DNA from: a virus
DNA length: 61,913 nt
Virus record (IMG/VR): IMGVR_UViG_3300048587_000154
Location: 1 to 61,913 of that record
Reading direction: 5' to 3' (one strand)
Below, piece after piece: positions 26,492-34,374 of the stretch (positions within the stretch are counted from its first letter, which is position 1; each line of letters begins with the position of its first letter). The notes below the pieces were generated by a model, which saw only the letters and a program-made list of their open reading frames with translations, had not been told where the DNA came from and made no database searches. Made by a program: the position numbers and the translations under genes.

Positions 26492-29400
26492 CTAGTCCAC
26501 GGTTGCAGGGGTTTCCGGCACTTCGTCATTGGTCGAGGCCGGAAGCGCTTCGATGTCGTAGATGCGCGACGTGGCGTCCACCAAGTCATCCCGCGTGCCG
26601 AACGGGAAATACAGCATTTCCTCCATAAGAGCGCGGGTCAGGTCGTACACCTTGTCCAACTCATCCTTGCGCATGAGCGGCTTGGCATTCAGGTACTCTT
26701 GCCCGCGATCCTTCGCCATCTTCTGCACCTTCAACTCGCCGTCGAGGGGAGTGAAGCTCATGTAGCCCTTCTCGATGTCAGGCTCCCACAGGCAGGTTTT
26801 GCCGTTCGCGTAGACCAAGCCGGGGAAAAAGAAGGTCGAGTATTGCACGTCCGGTTGCAGGCGCTCGACACGATCGCGTTTCGAGTTGCCGCCCTCGCGC
26901 GGCCATGCAAGCTCATGAATGGCGAAGTTGTACTTCTCGGCGCGCATGCGCTCTTGGAAATACTCATCGTCCGATTGCTGGCCGAAGCGCTCGTATCCGA
27001 CCTTCACCAGCATGACGCCCGGCATCTTCGACCATTTCTTGTGGTAGTGCTTCAACTGGTCCCAGCGCTGCGAGAGCTTCATGCGGTGCCTGGCACCGTC
27101 GAGGAAGTATTTGTTGCCCTGCGCATCCACGCCAATGACCGCGATGGCCGTGTTGTCGGACTTGGCCGTGCGCCCGCGCGAAGGATCGGCGAGGATATAC
27201 ACGTTCAGCGCGGCAGGCCGAACGAACCACGGTTTCATCCATTCGGCATGGAACGTCTTTGCCGTGCCGCCCAGCGGGTTTTGAAGCATCTGCGCGTTGA
27301 CGGTCGATAGCTGCTTGACCTTGGCCTTGTCCCATTGCGCTTGCGTCATCATGACCGGCTTGCCGTCCAGCTTGCCATTGTGCGTTGCCGGGTAAAGGCG
27401 CGGCTTGACGATCCCGCGCCCGATCAGGTCGCCATAGGTGTCAGCAAAACTATTCGAGGAGCAAAAGCCCTCAACCACGTAGTTGCCTGTTTCCGTCTCA
27501 AGCCAATGCACGTCGGCAACACCGGCAGCCTCGACCTTGCTTAGCTTGATGCGCCTTGTGGTCAATTGGCCGTACAATGTCTGTGCCAGCTTCTCAAAGC
27601 GTGCCGGGGCGATCTGCGCGAGGAAGCGATAGCGCTCTCGCCATCCTCCGTTGATGAGGAACACACAGCGGTCGTTCCAATGCTTGGCGCTCGGCTTGTG
27701 CCACGCCTCCGACCACTCGAAGCCCAGTTCCGACAAGACGCGGCGGGTTTCGTTGATCAATTCCGGGTGCGCCATCGTTTGCGTGATGGTGACCGCTCCG
27801 CTTGGGTGGTGTTTGTTCTTCTTGATGCTGCCTTCGCCGTCGAAGAAGCCGGCCAGCCAGCCGGCATCGCGGCCTTGATCCTCCTCGATCGGATCAACCA
27901 GTTCGCGCAATGCGATGAGCCTGCCGTCGCATTTCTTGTTGAGGAATGCTCGATCCTTCCTGACGTGCGCAGAAAGGCCGAGCGGAGCGTATTCCGGGCC
28001 ACCGCCATGCGGCCCGCGCCACCATTTGTGATCATCCGTGCAAACGACGGAACGGCCATTGTCCAGATGGTAGCGGTTGACCGCCTGGCAGAAGTGAACG
28101 CCACGGTTCACAACCTTCGCAGGGCGCAGCCAGCGCTTGCCGTCTCGAAGCTCCCAGCCAACGACTGTATCGCCTATGCGAACGTCTGCGATCGGCTTGT
28201 GCGACCAATCTCCCATCAAGATGCGCTGGTCGCCGCGCGTGCAATAGCGCGTGCCCACCATCCATTCCCGGCCCTCTGCGGTGCCAAGGTTGGTCGATAG
28301 CTCGTAGCTCGATGTGGTCTTTGCCACCTGCTCCGGGGTCGTCACCGACTCGCGCGTCACCATGTCGTCGTAGTTGCGCAGCGCAAAGTGCTTCGATGTC
28401 GGTTGCCCATCGACCACGCCCCAGCCTTCAACCGTGGCTTCCTTGGGGTTGCCCTTGCGCCGGATCGTGAAAGCCTGCTCCGACCAGATGGGAGCCTCGC
28501 CCTTGGGCTTCATCCAGCAGATGTCCGGGTAGATCATCCGCATTTCCGATGTCTCGAACTCGCGCCTGATCTGCGCGACGAACTTCTTTGCGATGGCTGC
28601 CGTGTGGGCAAAGATGCCGATCGTTATCTCCGGGTCATTGATGATTTCCTGCACACACCCGGCAAGCGTGATGATGGTCGAGTTGTGGGTGGTAATGTGC
28701 TGGCGACCGGTAAGGTATAGGCCATCGGTGCGCGCCACCTGAATACACCGCACCGGGACGCTGGCTACCGGCTCAACGCTGATGATGGCGTGTCGCCCGG
28801 AGCGTGTGCGTTTGGCATTCGACGCCCGCGCCTGTTTTCTTGGCAGGTGAAACACGGCTGGACCGTCGGCCTGCACTTGGAAGCTCACCTGATAGTACGG
28901 GTAGTCATCGCCCTTATATTGCCCAACTGGGCGACGGATCGACGGCTTGAGGCCGAGACCGGCAGCTAGGTCGAATACGTCATTTGCGAGCCGTTCCGTC
29001 GCATTGCAAAATGTCGCCGTTCCCCGTCCATCGCAGTGGCCGTCCGTGTCCATGAGACCGCGCAACAACTCCCAACGATCCTCTATCGATGCGCATTGGT
29101 AGGGGCCTGGGATGTGCTTGTTGGTGAACGTTCCCGCCTCACGAAGAAGGGCCGCAAGACCATAGATGCCGACCGCAATACCCCTGCCGCGCCGACGACG
29201 GGTCCGGTGCCCAAGCGCCTCGATCCTTTCGATGATCGCGTTGTCGAAAGGATCGTTGGCTATAGCCGCCGCGCCGCGCGCTCCATCCCCAAGCCATGCG
29301 CCGAGCACATAGGGATGGAGCGGCAATGGCGATGATGATGCGCCAAAGTCCAGCGCAGCAGCCACGGGTACGCTAGGCCACACCGCGCCCTTGATGAGCC

Positions 29401-30010
29401 GCGCATGATCGACCTTCTTCATCAGCGTCCGCGTATCGATAGTAACCCTGGCTCGACCGGCTCTCTTGTTGCCGCTCACCCGCGCGCGGTTGGCGATGTC
29501 CACTGTCCACAGGTGATCGCCGCTGCACACGATGCTCTCACCCTTGTCGAAGGTCACGCGGTAGCAGTCGGCGTCGGTGAAGATCGGCGTTTGGGCCACA
29601 ATGCGGGTTGGCTTCCCGTCGGGGCCGAACACCTCATCGCCAACCTTGAGGTCGCCGAAAGGTCGCCATCCGAGCGGTGTTATCGTCGGTGTTTCAAGAC
29701 ATTCGGCTTTGTAATGGTAGCGCGCCCATAGGTCCAAGTGGCCGTCGGGATCGCCCTCGACCTCGCGGCAGCGATCGTAGAGCCATGGGTGGAAGGCGTC
29801 TGTGCGCGCCAAGATGTTTGTCAGCAGGAAATATCGATCGACCGCGCCGAGGTAGGCGATATCCCCGATCGCGCCCACCTCGGCAATTTGTGTGTAGAAG
29901 TCCACGGCCTCCATGAAATCCATGGCGTGCAGTTCGCCAATCTCGGCATAGCGCACAAGATCGGGGCTGGCGGATGCACGGTACAGGGTGCCTTGGTACT
30001 TCTCGAACAT
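26492..30010 (-). CDS. terL: Large terminase subunit interrupted by two inteins
   Basis: The ATG at 30010 (MFEKYQGTLYR) gives 1,172 residues. Removing two in-frame inteins (residues 104-443 and 590-853) leaves 568, a normal TerL size. The mature ATPase has the P-loop region RYHYK...STIITLAG, rebuilt only after intein 1 leaves, and NYDDMVT as a Walker-B-like site. GTRY|SFADTYGD is the coupling region, rebuilt after intein 2 leaves. The nuclease half has ILADPSRG and DDLVDATSRI acidic residues. No clear Shine-Dalgarno; the start is 10 bp after the upstream stop, so reinitiation is likely. The upstream extension to 30154 is Arg/Ser-rich and not natural. It packages DNA through the portal. Confidence 0.93.
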   Translation of the reverse strand: MFEKYQGTLYRASASPDLVRYAEIGELHAMDFMEAVDFYTQIAEVGAIGDIAYLGAVDRYFLLTNILARTDAFHPWLYDRCREVEGDPDGHLDLWARYHYKAECLETPTITPLGWRPFGDLKVGDEVFGPDGKPTRIVAQTPIFTDADCYRVTFDKGESIVCSGDHLWTVDIANRARVSGNKRAGRARVTIDTRTLMKKVDHARLIKGAVWPSVPVAAALDFGASSSPLPLHPYVLGAWLGDGARGAAAIANDPFDNAIIERIEALGHRTRRRRGRGIAVGIYGLAALLREAGTFTNKHIPGPYQCASIEDRWELLRGLMDTDGHCDGRGTATFCNATERLANDVFDLAAGLGLKPSIRRPVGQYKGDDYPYYQVSFQVQADGPAVFHLPRKQARASNAKRTRSGRHAIISVEPVASVPVRCIQVARTDGLYLTGRQHITTHNSTIITLAGCVQEIINDPEITIGIFAHTAAIAKKFVAQIRREFETSEMRMIYPDICWMKPKGEAPIWSEQAFTIRRKGNPKEATVEGWGVVDGQPTSKHFALRNYDDMVTRESVTTPEQVAKTTSSYELSTNLGTAEGREWMVGTRYCTRGDQRILMGDWSHKPIADVRIGDTVVGWELRDGKRWLRPAKVVNRGVHFCQAVNRYHLDNGRSVVCTDDHKWWRGPHGGGPEYAPLGLSAHVRKDRAFLNKKCDGRLIALRELVDPIEEDQGRDAGWLAGFFDGEGSIKKNKHHPSGAVTITQTMAHPELINETRRVLSELGFEWSEAWHKPSAKHWNDRCVFLINGGWRERYRFLAQIAPARFEKLAQTLYGQLTTRRIKLSKVEAAGVADVHWLETETGNYVVEGFCSSNSFADTYGDLIGRGIVKPRLYPATHNGKLDGKPVMMTQAQWDKAKVKQLSTVNAQMLQNPLGGTAKTFHAEWMKPWFVRPAALNVYILADPSRGRTAKSDNTAIAVIGVDAQGNKYFLDGARHRMKLSQRWDQLKHYHKKWSKMPGVMLVKVGYERFGQQSDDEYFQERMRAEKYNFAIHELAWPREGGNSKRDRVERLQPDVQYSTFFFPGLVYANGKTCLWEPDIEKGYMSFTPLDGELKVQKMAKDRGQEYLNAKPLMRKDELDKVYDLTRALMEEMLYFPFGTRDDLVDATSRIYDIEALPASTNDEVPETPATVD
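27452..28243 (-). mobile_element. Intein 2 of the large terminase (264 aa, LAGLIDADG type)
   Basis: Begins at Cys (CTRGDQRILMGDWSHKPIAD) after GTRY and ends VVEGFCSSN before Ser of SFADTYGD. Block-A-like and block-B-like (SVVCTDDHKWW) motifs are present. A homing-endonuclease motif, WLAGFFDGEGSI, lies in the middle. The penultimate residue is Ser rather than the usual His, so splicing may use a variant branch-resolution step. It interrupts the coupling motif after the ATPase. Confidence 0.88.
28682..29701 (-). mobile_element. Intein 1 of the large terminase (340 aa, LAGLIDADG type)
   Basis: Begins Cys (CLETPTITPLGWRPFGDLKV) and ends ITTHN before Ser of STIITLAG, the classic Cys1 ... His-Asn | Ser+1 layout. 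The block-B-like motif GESIVCSGDHLW is present. Two LAGLIDADG-type helices, YVLGAWLGDG and LLRGLMDTDG, mark a homing endonuclease. It sits inside the P-loop, so unspliced terminase should be inactive. Confidence 0.92.
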
Positions 30011-30020
30011 CGCGTCGCGT

Positions 30021-30998
30021 TTACACGATGTGCGGCGGCGACGACATGATCGCAAAGATGCGGTGGATCGCCATATCCACCTGCTCAAGCCCCTTCTGGC
30101 CGGCATACCAGTCTTTGTTCGACAATACCCAGCCGCACAGTTCGGAAATGGCAATGCGTGCCGCTGCGAGATTGCCCAGCATGTGGATATTGCGCAGATC
30201 GCGCTCCTTCTCCGACCAGTAGCCGATCGCTTCCGCCTTGCCGTCGCCGGTCTCCTCCTTCATGCGCTTTTCGAAATCCTTGGCGCTGCGCTTCATCACT
30301 TCCTCACGGAGTGCGGCGGCTGCACCGTCCTCTGCGGCTTGGGTCTTGGGGCTGTCGATCCTCCCCGCCATGAGCGCAAGAATGTCAGCGAGCGCTGTGA
30401 ATGCTTCATCCGGGTCCGGGTCTGCCCCAACCTTTGACTTGGCTTGGAACTCCATCAGGACCGCCAGCGCGGATGACAAGGCCGCGTCGAGTTCATCCCT
30501 GATGTGCCTCTTGCTGGCCTGGCGGTTGTCACGATCCATCTGCACGTCATCGCGACCGCCGTTGAGAACTCGGTTGATGGCTGCGTCGAGGTCGTTGAGG
30601 CATTCTTCGTCAAGGTCGGGCACACCCTCGCCAAGCGAGACTTTGATGGTGATGCAGCCGGGCGGCACCTCGATGTCGTCCCACGCCTGCTCGTAGTGCG
30701 CCCGCTTGCCGTCGTCGGTATCGGCGATGGCCTCGTTGTGGGCGTCGATCGCCTCGCTTATGGCCTTGGCGAAGCCGGGGAACAATGCGCCCGTGCTGGC
30801 CGCACCGCCGCCGCCATCCATGGTGTTTGGGGCGGCGCTCATCACGACGATGCCGTTCTTGATGTAGCTCTCAAGCTGCGTCGCCTGCGCGATGATGTCG
30901 GCGGTCTGCATGCCGTATCCGTGAGCGTCCAAAAGCTGCCCGATCAGTTGCGCCCGGATCGCGACCGCTTCATTCGCCTTTTCGTATTTCTTGCCCAT
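30021..30998 (-). CDS. Hypothetical protein upstream of terL, 325 aa
   Basis: The start is AGGAGAAATACGAAATG, with AATACGAAA ending on the start codon and a second copy at 30980-30988. The protein is helical and acidic, with a Gly-run (DGGGGAASTG) near residue 62 and a long middle part full of Asp/Ala. The end is IHRIFAIMSSPPHIV. No family recognised. Its position before terL might suggest a packaging partner, but a different gene (40025-40492) looks more like a small terminase. Confidence 0.8.
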   Translation of the reverse strand: MGKKYEKANEAVAIRAQLIGQLLDAHGYGMQTADIIAQATQLESYIKNGIVVMSAAPNTMDGGGGAASTGALFPGFAKAISEAIDAHNEAIADTDDGKRAHYEQAWDDIEVPPGCITIKVSLGEGVPDLDEECLNDLDAAINRVLNGGRDDVQMDRDNRQASKRHIRDELDAALSSALAVLMEFQAKSKVGADPDPDEAFTALADILALMAGRIDSPKTQAAEDGAAAALREEVMKRSAKDFEKRMKEETGDGKAEAIGYWSEKERDLRNIHMLGNLAAARIAISELCGWVLSNKDWYAGQKGLEQVDMAIHRIFAIMSSPPHIV

Positions 30999-31035
30999 TT
31001 CGTATTTCTCCTAGTGTGTTTGCCCATTTCGTATT
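30980..31035. repeat. Three TTTCGTATT motifs around the start of the 325-residue gene
   Basis: Exact copies at 30980-30988, 30998-31006 and 31027-31035. The second ends on the start codon, the first is 18 bp into the gene and the third is 29 bp upstream. Two of them sit in a near-repeat, AATACGAAATGGGCAA, found twice here. Same pattern as at 22210/22234 and 32593/32613. Confidence 0.6.
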
Positions 31036-31235
31036 GCTATGCCAGTGTCGCGCCACGCCTGCGACGGTGCGGTGCGGTAGGGCGACGGCTGGGTGGTAAA
31101 GTCAAGCTCGCGCTCCCATGCCCTCGCCCGGTTCACCCGGCGCAGCGCTTCGGCCTCATGAATGCGGAGACGCGCCGCAATCTCAAGGGTATCGTGCCCC
31201 GCTTTGAACAGGGTGTAGGCGTCCTTCTCTTTCAT
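31011..31235 (-). CDS. Small HTH-type protein, 74 aa
   Basis: The ATG at 31235 overlaps the stop of the tiny membrane gene upstream (ATGA). The N-terminal KEKDAYTLFKAGHDTLEIAARLRIHEAEALRRVNRAR has the spacing of a helix-turn-helix (IAxRLxIxEAEALRR). The tail is Thr/Pro-rich. A DNA-binding role is likely; target unknown. Confidence 0.72.
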   Translation of the reverse strand: MKEKDAYTLFKAGHDTLEIAARLRIHEAEALRRVNRARAWERELDFTTQPSPYRTAPSQAWRDTGIAIRNGQTH

Positions 31236-31327
31236 TTGCGATGCCTTTCGATCAACTCGAACACCAGCACGACGGCAAAGAAGGCCAGCCAGATTGTCAC
31301 GTCGATCAGTGATATCGATTGTTCCAC
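31232..31327 (-). CDS. Single-pass membrane micro-protein, 31 aa
   Basis: It starts with GTG at 31327 after GGAG at 7 bp. The 31 residues contain one clear transmembrane helix (VTIWLAFFAVVLVFELI) with a basic end (ERHRK). The stop overlaps the next ATG by 4 bp. Real translation is plausible because of this overlap; function unknown. Confidence 0.5.
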   Translation of the reverse strand: MEQSISLIDVTIWLAFFAVVLVFELIERHRK

Positions 31328-31428
31328 GCCGTCGCTCCGGTGTCCGCTTATTTTCGTATTCGTATTGCCGCTATCTGTCCAGCGCGGTAAATGCTTCCAA
31401 TTCGTATTGCTGCCATGGAGCGAAGGAT
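31328..31428. promoter_or_regulatory. Divergent control region with TTTCGTATT copies
   Basis: This gap separates the leftward GTG at 31327 from the rightward gene at 31429. It contains TTTCGTATT at 31352-31360, overlapped by a second near-copy at 31358-31366, and another near-copy at 31400-31408 (ATTCGTATTGCT). No other strong element is visible. Probably an operator region for the plus-strand gene. Confidence 0.45.
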
Positions 31429-31734
31429 ATGGCCATCAAGATCGCCTCTACGGTCGATGAGACCGCCGCTAAGCCCGTCAAGCGGGCGCGCCGTGCGCCA
31501 CAGGCCTCAAAATCAAAGCTCGCAAAGCTGCAAAAACCGGCAGAAACGCCCGTTGCGGCCAAAACGCAATCGGAAGCCCCAGCCGAAAAGCATGGGCGCG
31601 GCAGGCCAGCGACCGGCAAAATCATCGTCACGCTGCGCCTCGATCCCGATGTGGTGGAGGCCTTGAAGGCGGGTGGTGCGGGCTGGCAGCCGCGCGCCAA
31701 TGCTCATCTGCGCAAGGCGCTGGGCCTCAATTGA
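31429..31734 (+). CDS. BrnA-like antitoxin/DNA-binding protein, 101 aa, without a toxin partner
   Basis: I chose ATG at 31429 with GGAG at 8 bp; an earlier in-frame extension lies over the control region. The N-terminal 55 residues are basic and disordered (KPVKRARRAPQASKSKLAK). The C-terminus, GRPATGKIIVTLRLDPDVVE..., PRANAHLRKAL, matches the ribbon-helix-helix of BrnA antitoxins. No BrnT-like toxin is next to it. It is the only rightward gene in this leftward region. Likely an autoregulated repressor; inference. Confidence 0.8.
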   Translation: MAIKIASTVDETAAKPVKRARRAPQASKSKLAKLQKPAETPVAAKTQSEAPAEKHGRGRPATGKIIVTLRLDPDVVEALKAGGAGWQPRANAHLRKALGLN

Positions 31735-32008
31735 GCTTGCCATCCTTGGCCCGCATCGCCTCGATATAGGCTGCTGCCTTCCCGGCAGCGTGCAGGCTCA
31801 ACGTCTTGATGTTCGTCAAGACGGCCTCCTGATCGTGATGACCTCCCGCCAGATTGACGGCGAACATGCCGAGCAGATCGGACATGGCGCTTATGCTGAT
31901 CGCCACGTCCTGCCCATTGAAATGCTGCATCATTTCGTTCGCCAGCTTGAATGACGCCTGGCGCTCCTCCGGCGTGTTGTCGAGCCTGTACTTCCTTGCG
32001 TCGCTCAT
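31727..32008 (-). CDS. Hypothetical protein, 93 aa
   Basis: I use ATG at 32008 (MSDARKYRLDNTPEERQASF), which overlaps the upstream stop by 4 bp; the longer form would overlay that gene. The product is helical, with a conserved-looking YRLDNTPEERQ start. Its 3' end overlaps the BrnA-like gene end-to-end by 8 bp. No family recognised. Confidence 0.75.
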   Translation of the reverse strand: MSDARKYRLDNTPEERQASFKLANEMMQHFNGQDVAISISAMSDLLGMFAVNLAGGHHDQEAVLTNIKTLSLHAAGKAAAYIEAMRAKDGKLN

Positions 32009-32235
32009 CCTGCCAATCCCAATGCTTCGGCCTTCCACTCCATGAGGCGGAAGGTGTGCCGGGTGCCGTTCCGTCCGATCGTCAGACTGTCCAGCTTCAA
32101 ATCATCTGCCGCATGGATCAGGGAGCGCGGGATCGAAGTCTCGCCCGGCCCGTGTGGGCGCTCGATGAAAATCGAATTGGCACGGACTCCGGTCACGCAA
32201 GCCGTGACAGTCCGGTATTCGTCGGTGTTTTGCAT
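32005..32235 (-). CDS. Hypothetical protein, 76 aa
   Basis: ATG at 32235 (MQNTDEYRTVTACVTGVR) was preferred over an upstream extension of low quality. It is a small beta-rich domain (NSIFIERPHGPGETSIPRSLI), perhaps an OB- or SH3-like fold. It overlaps the next start by 4 bp. No family recognised. Confidence 0.72.
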   Translation of the reverse strand: MQNTDEYRTVTACVTGVRANSIFIERPHGPGETSIPRSLIHAADDLKLDSLTIGRNGTRHTFRLMEWKAEALGLAG

Positions 32236-32415
32236 GGTTTTCCTCGTTGGACTGCTGTGGTTTGGCGCTTGCAGGGCATCGTGCATTCTCAAAATGTATC
32301 ATTTTTGTGTTGACGGTCGTTGGTGCTTGGTTGATTGCTGGTGTTGCGCTTCCTGTTTACGGGGAGCCAAAACCTGCGGGTAGCGCGCATGGTGAGGAGG
32401 GGTGGTGCGATCTTG
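32236..32415. promoter_or_regulatory. 180-bp gap with an operator-like dyad
   Basis: No convincing gene. It contains AAAATG-TAT-CATTTT at 32291-32305, a perfect 6-bp inverted repeat about 55 bp upstream of the ATG at 32235. Such a dyad could be an operator for the leftward pair 31727-32235. No clear -10/-35 pair recognised. Confidence 0.35.
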
Positions 32416-32613
32416 TCAATCGCGCTGCCCCTCTTTCTGTTGCTGGGCTTTCTGGCGAACCTTGTCAGCGAAGTAGCGGCCTTTGACCACCTCGTACCAG
32501 TCGTGGAACGCGCCGGCGCGGCACCGTGAGCATGGGCGCAGTTCGAAGTCTGCGGAGAGGACGGTGCCCTTTCCGCCACATGCCGCGCATGTTTTCGTAT
32601 TGCTGTCCGTCAT
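32416..32613 (-). CDS. DnaJ-type zinc-finger protein, 65 aa
   Basis: MTDSNTKTCAACGGKGTVLS followed by LRPCSRCRAG gives the CxxCxGxG...CxxC pattern of DnaJ-like zinc fingers. Start AAGAGAAATACGAAATG: an AATACGAAA copy ends on the start codon (32613-32621) and a second lies at codons 4-7 (32593-32601). The tail is Gln/Lys-rich. Possibly an RNA- or protein-binding adaptor. Confidence 0.78.
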   Translation of the reverse strand: MTDSNTKTCAACGGKGTVLSADFELRPCSRCRAGAFHDWYEVVKGRYFADKVRQKAQQQKEGQRD

Positions 32614-32621
32614 TTCGTATT
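32593..32621. repeat. Paired TTTCGTATT motifs flanking a start codon
   Basis: TTTCGTATT at 32593-32601 and 32613-32621, 20 bp apart, around the zinc-finger gene's start. This is the same arrangement as at 22210/22234 and 30980/30998. Confidence 0.6.
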
Positions 32622-32837
32622 TCTCTTGATGGCGTTGCCGCTGGTGATGGTGCGGTGGCCGTCCTCGAACTCCAACAGGATCGAGTTGAAGTTCTTGGGC
32701 GCTGGCGGGGTGCCGACGATGGCAATGCCCGGATCGACCGGCTGCGCCGGCATGCGGCGACTGCGGGCGAGGACTCGGCACGCCTGGCCTTTGCGGTCGC
32801 CTTCGTTCCAGCGGTAGACGTAGCGAAAATCAGTCAT
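32610..32837 (-). CDS. Hypothetical protein, 75 aa
   Basis: ATG at 32837 (MTDFRYVYRWNEGDRKGQACRV). The C-terminus (NSILLEFEDGHRTITSGNAIKR) reads as a small beta-barrel. It overlaps the zinc-finger start by 4 bp and the upstream gene end by 8 bp. No family recognised. Confidence 0.72.
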   Translation of the reverse strand: MTDFRYVYRWNEGDRKGQACRVLARSRRMPAQPVDPGIAIVGTPPAPKNFNSILLEFEDGHRTITSGNAIKRNTK

Positions 32838-33363
32838 CGGCCTTGTTTGCGATCTTGCGCAACTCCTCGACCTGTTCGAGCGTGACGCGGGGAATGGCGG
32901 CAAAAGCCTCCCTAGCGCGCGCCGTGGCTGCTCTCTCCTCTGCCAAAAACACAAGAAAGGCCTCATGTGCGGCGTGCGCCTCCGGCGTATCCGGCATCAG
33001 TTCTTTCAGTTCGGCGTCTCGACGCGAAGCGCGTGAGGAGCCGGGGCGCTGGGCGACCACGGCTACAACGTGATCGATCGATACGACTTCGTTGCTGTGG
33101 TACTTCTTGTTCTCGACCTTCTTCACATACTCCACGATCTGCGCTTCGGTCTTGGACTGGGAAAAGGTGGATGAGTGGGCTTTCCCTATCTCGAAGCACT
33201 TGACGGCGCTGGCCTTGCGCACGGCCAGCAACATCGTGTCGATCCGGGCGCGTACCTTCGCCAACGATGGCGAGGTGTAATAATTGCCAACGTCGGCGCA
33301 ATACCATTCGTCCGCGTTCTCGTTGAACGTGATCTTGTATCCCCGATGATCGACCTCAATCAT
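32830..33363 (-). CDS. Hypothetical protein, 177 aa
   Basis: ATG at 33363 (MIEVDHRGYKITFNENADEW) overlaps the upstream stop (ATGA). An earlier in-frame start would overlay that gene. The N-terminal half is a mixed alpha/beta domain (YKITFNENADEWYCADVGNYY). The C-terminal half is a charged helix ending VEELRKIANKADD. No family recognised. Confidence 0.75.
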   Translation of the reverse strand: MIEVDHRGYKITFNENADEWYCADVGNYYTSPSLAKVRARIDTMLLAVRKASAVKCFEIGKAHSSTFSQSKTEAQIVEYVKKVENKKYHSNEVVSIDHVVAVVAQRPGSSRASRRDAELKELMPDTPEAHAAHEAFLVFLAEERAATARAREAFAAIPRVTLEQVEELRKIANKADD

Positions 33364-33590
33364 GACTTCCACCTCAAATAGCGCTTCGTTGACTTGTCGT
33401 ATGTGCATCGGTTCGGAAACCGATCCTGATACTTGGTGAGGTCCAGCGATGCCTGCGGCATGCTTATCTCGAACTTGCGAATGATGTGGTCGCGGTTGAT
33501 GAAGCCGTAGATATCCAGCATTTCATCGATCCACATCAGGCGGCGGCGCTGAAACCATGGAAGATCGGCTATGCGCTCCGCGTCCGTCAT
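33360..33590 (-). CDS. Small HTH (WYL-regulator N-terminus-like) protein, 76 aa
   Basis: MTDAERIADLPWFQRRRLMWIDEMLDIYGFINRDHIIRKF followed by MPQASLDLTKYQDRFP looks like the winged HTH that begins WYL-domain regulators, here without the WYL part. It overlaps both neighbours by 4 bp. Likely a DNA-binding accessory regulator. Confidence 0.75.
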   Translation of the reverse strand: MTDAERIADLPWFQRRRLMWIDEMLDIYGFINRDHIIRKFEISMPQASLDLTKYQDRFPNRCTYDKSTKRYLRWKS

Positions 33591-33790
33591 GACCGCGCCT
33601 GCTTGCGAAGCATGTAGCCCGACCCCTTGCCGGGACCGGACAGGATGCGCCAGCCTTCATCCTTCAACGCGCGCACGTCGCGGTAGACCGTGCGAACACA
33701 CACGCCCGTCTTGGCCGCTATCGTCTCGCTGCCTACCATCGTGCCTGCGATCATCAGGATGATGGTCCTGTGCCGTTCTTCTCGCGTCAT
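33587..33790 (-). CDS. DeoR/HTH_11-type small regulator, 67 aa
   Basis: ATG at 33790. MTREERHRTIILMIAGTMVG, then SETIAAKTGVCVRTVYRDV and ALKDEGWRILSGPGKGSGYML form a complete winged helix-turn-helix of HTH_11 type. There is no ligand domain. It overlaps both neighbours by 4 bp, so three DNA-binding-type genes are translated in series. Confidence 0.82.
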   Translation of the reverse strand: MTREERHRTIILMIAGTMVGSETIAAKTGVCVRTVYRDVRALKDEGWRILSGPGKGSGYMLRKQARS

Positions 33791-34374
33791 GCCTTTGCCT
33801 CCTGCATGGTGGATGGATCGGCCAGGCGGTCGATATACGTGCCCTTGTCGTGGCCGGGAATGGGCGCGTCGAGGGAAAGCGTGGACCATGTGTCCATCAG
33901 CTTGTTGAAGCGCCTGTAGGCGTCCTTCACCAGCTTATCCATGTCTCCCAGCTTCGCGCGGCCTTCGAGGATATCGAGGCAGATCATGCCGGCGATGTCG
34001 TCACGCAATGATTTCTGCCAGCCGCGCGGGATCGCCTTCACGATGTCGCGGTATATCGCGTCCGGGTTCATGGCGATGGCGCTCTTGACTTTCAGCCGGG
34101 CGCAGTAGGCCCGGTTGGCCGCGTTCCGCCTGTCGTTGTTGGCCGTACTCCACGCCTTGTACCAAGCGCGGTAGCGTTCGATCTTCTCCGGTGTTGATCG
34201 GCTGCGCTGATAGGCACGACGGCTCAATTCCTTGAGCTTTTCGGGGTCAAGTTCCTTGAGGCGCTGACGATAGAGGCGACGCCTGAAATTGTGCTTCTCC
34301 TTGGCGCTCATGGCTGCCCATTTCTTGAACGGCACACCGTAGCTGTTTGCGCCGTATGTACCTGCCCGCGCCAT
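33787..34374 (-). CDS. Sigma-like or DNA-binding protein, 195 aa
   Basis: ATG at 34374. The N-terminal 90 residues are very basic and helical (KHNFRRRLYRQRLKELDPEK). The C-terminal part (YRDIVKAIPRG...LRDDIAGMICLDILEGRA..., TWSTLSLDAPIP) resembles sigma-factor region 2-like proteins that recur in alphaproteobacterial phages, with the SLDAPI end. If right, it could redirect host RNA polymerase. This is a resemblance from memory, not a search. Confidence 0.65.
   Translation of the reverse strand: MARAGTYGANSYGVPFKKWAAMSAKEKHNFRRRLYRQRLKELDPEKLKELSRRAYQRSRSTPEKIERYRAWYKAWSTANNDRRNAANRAYCARLKVKSAIAMNPDAIYRDIVKAIPRGWQKSLRDDIAGMICLDILEGRAKLGDMDKLVKDAYRRFNKLMDTWSTLSLDAPIPGHDKGTYIDRLADPSTMQEAKA

Noticed and set aside
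32335-32529. Plus-strand frame with a hydrophobic stretch opposite the zinc-finger gene
   Set aside because: Overlaps the zinc-finger gene antisense, no ribosome binding site, and the minus-strand gene has a clear motif and start.
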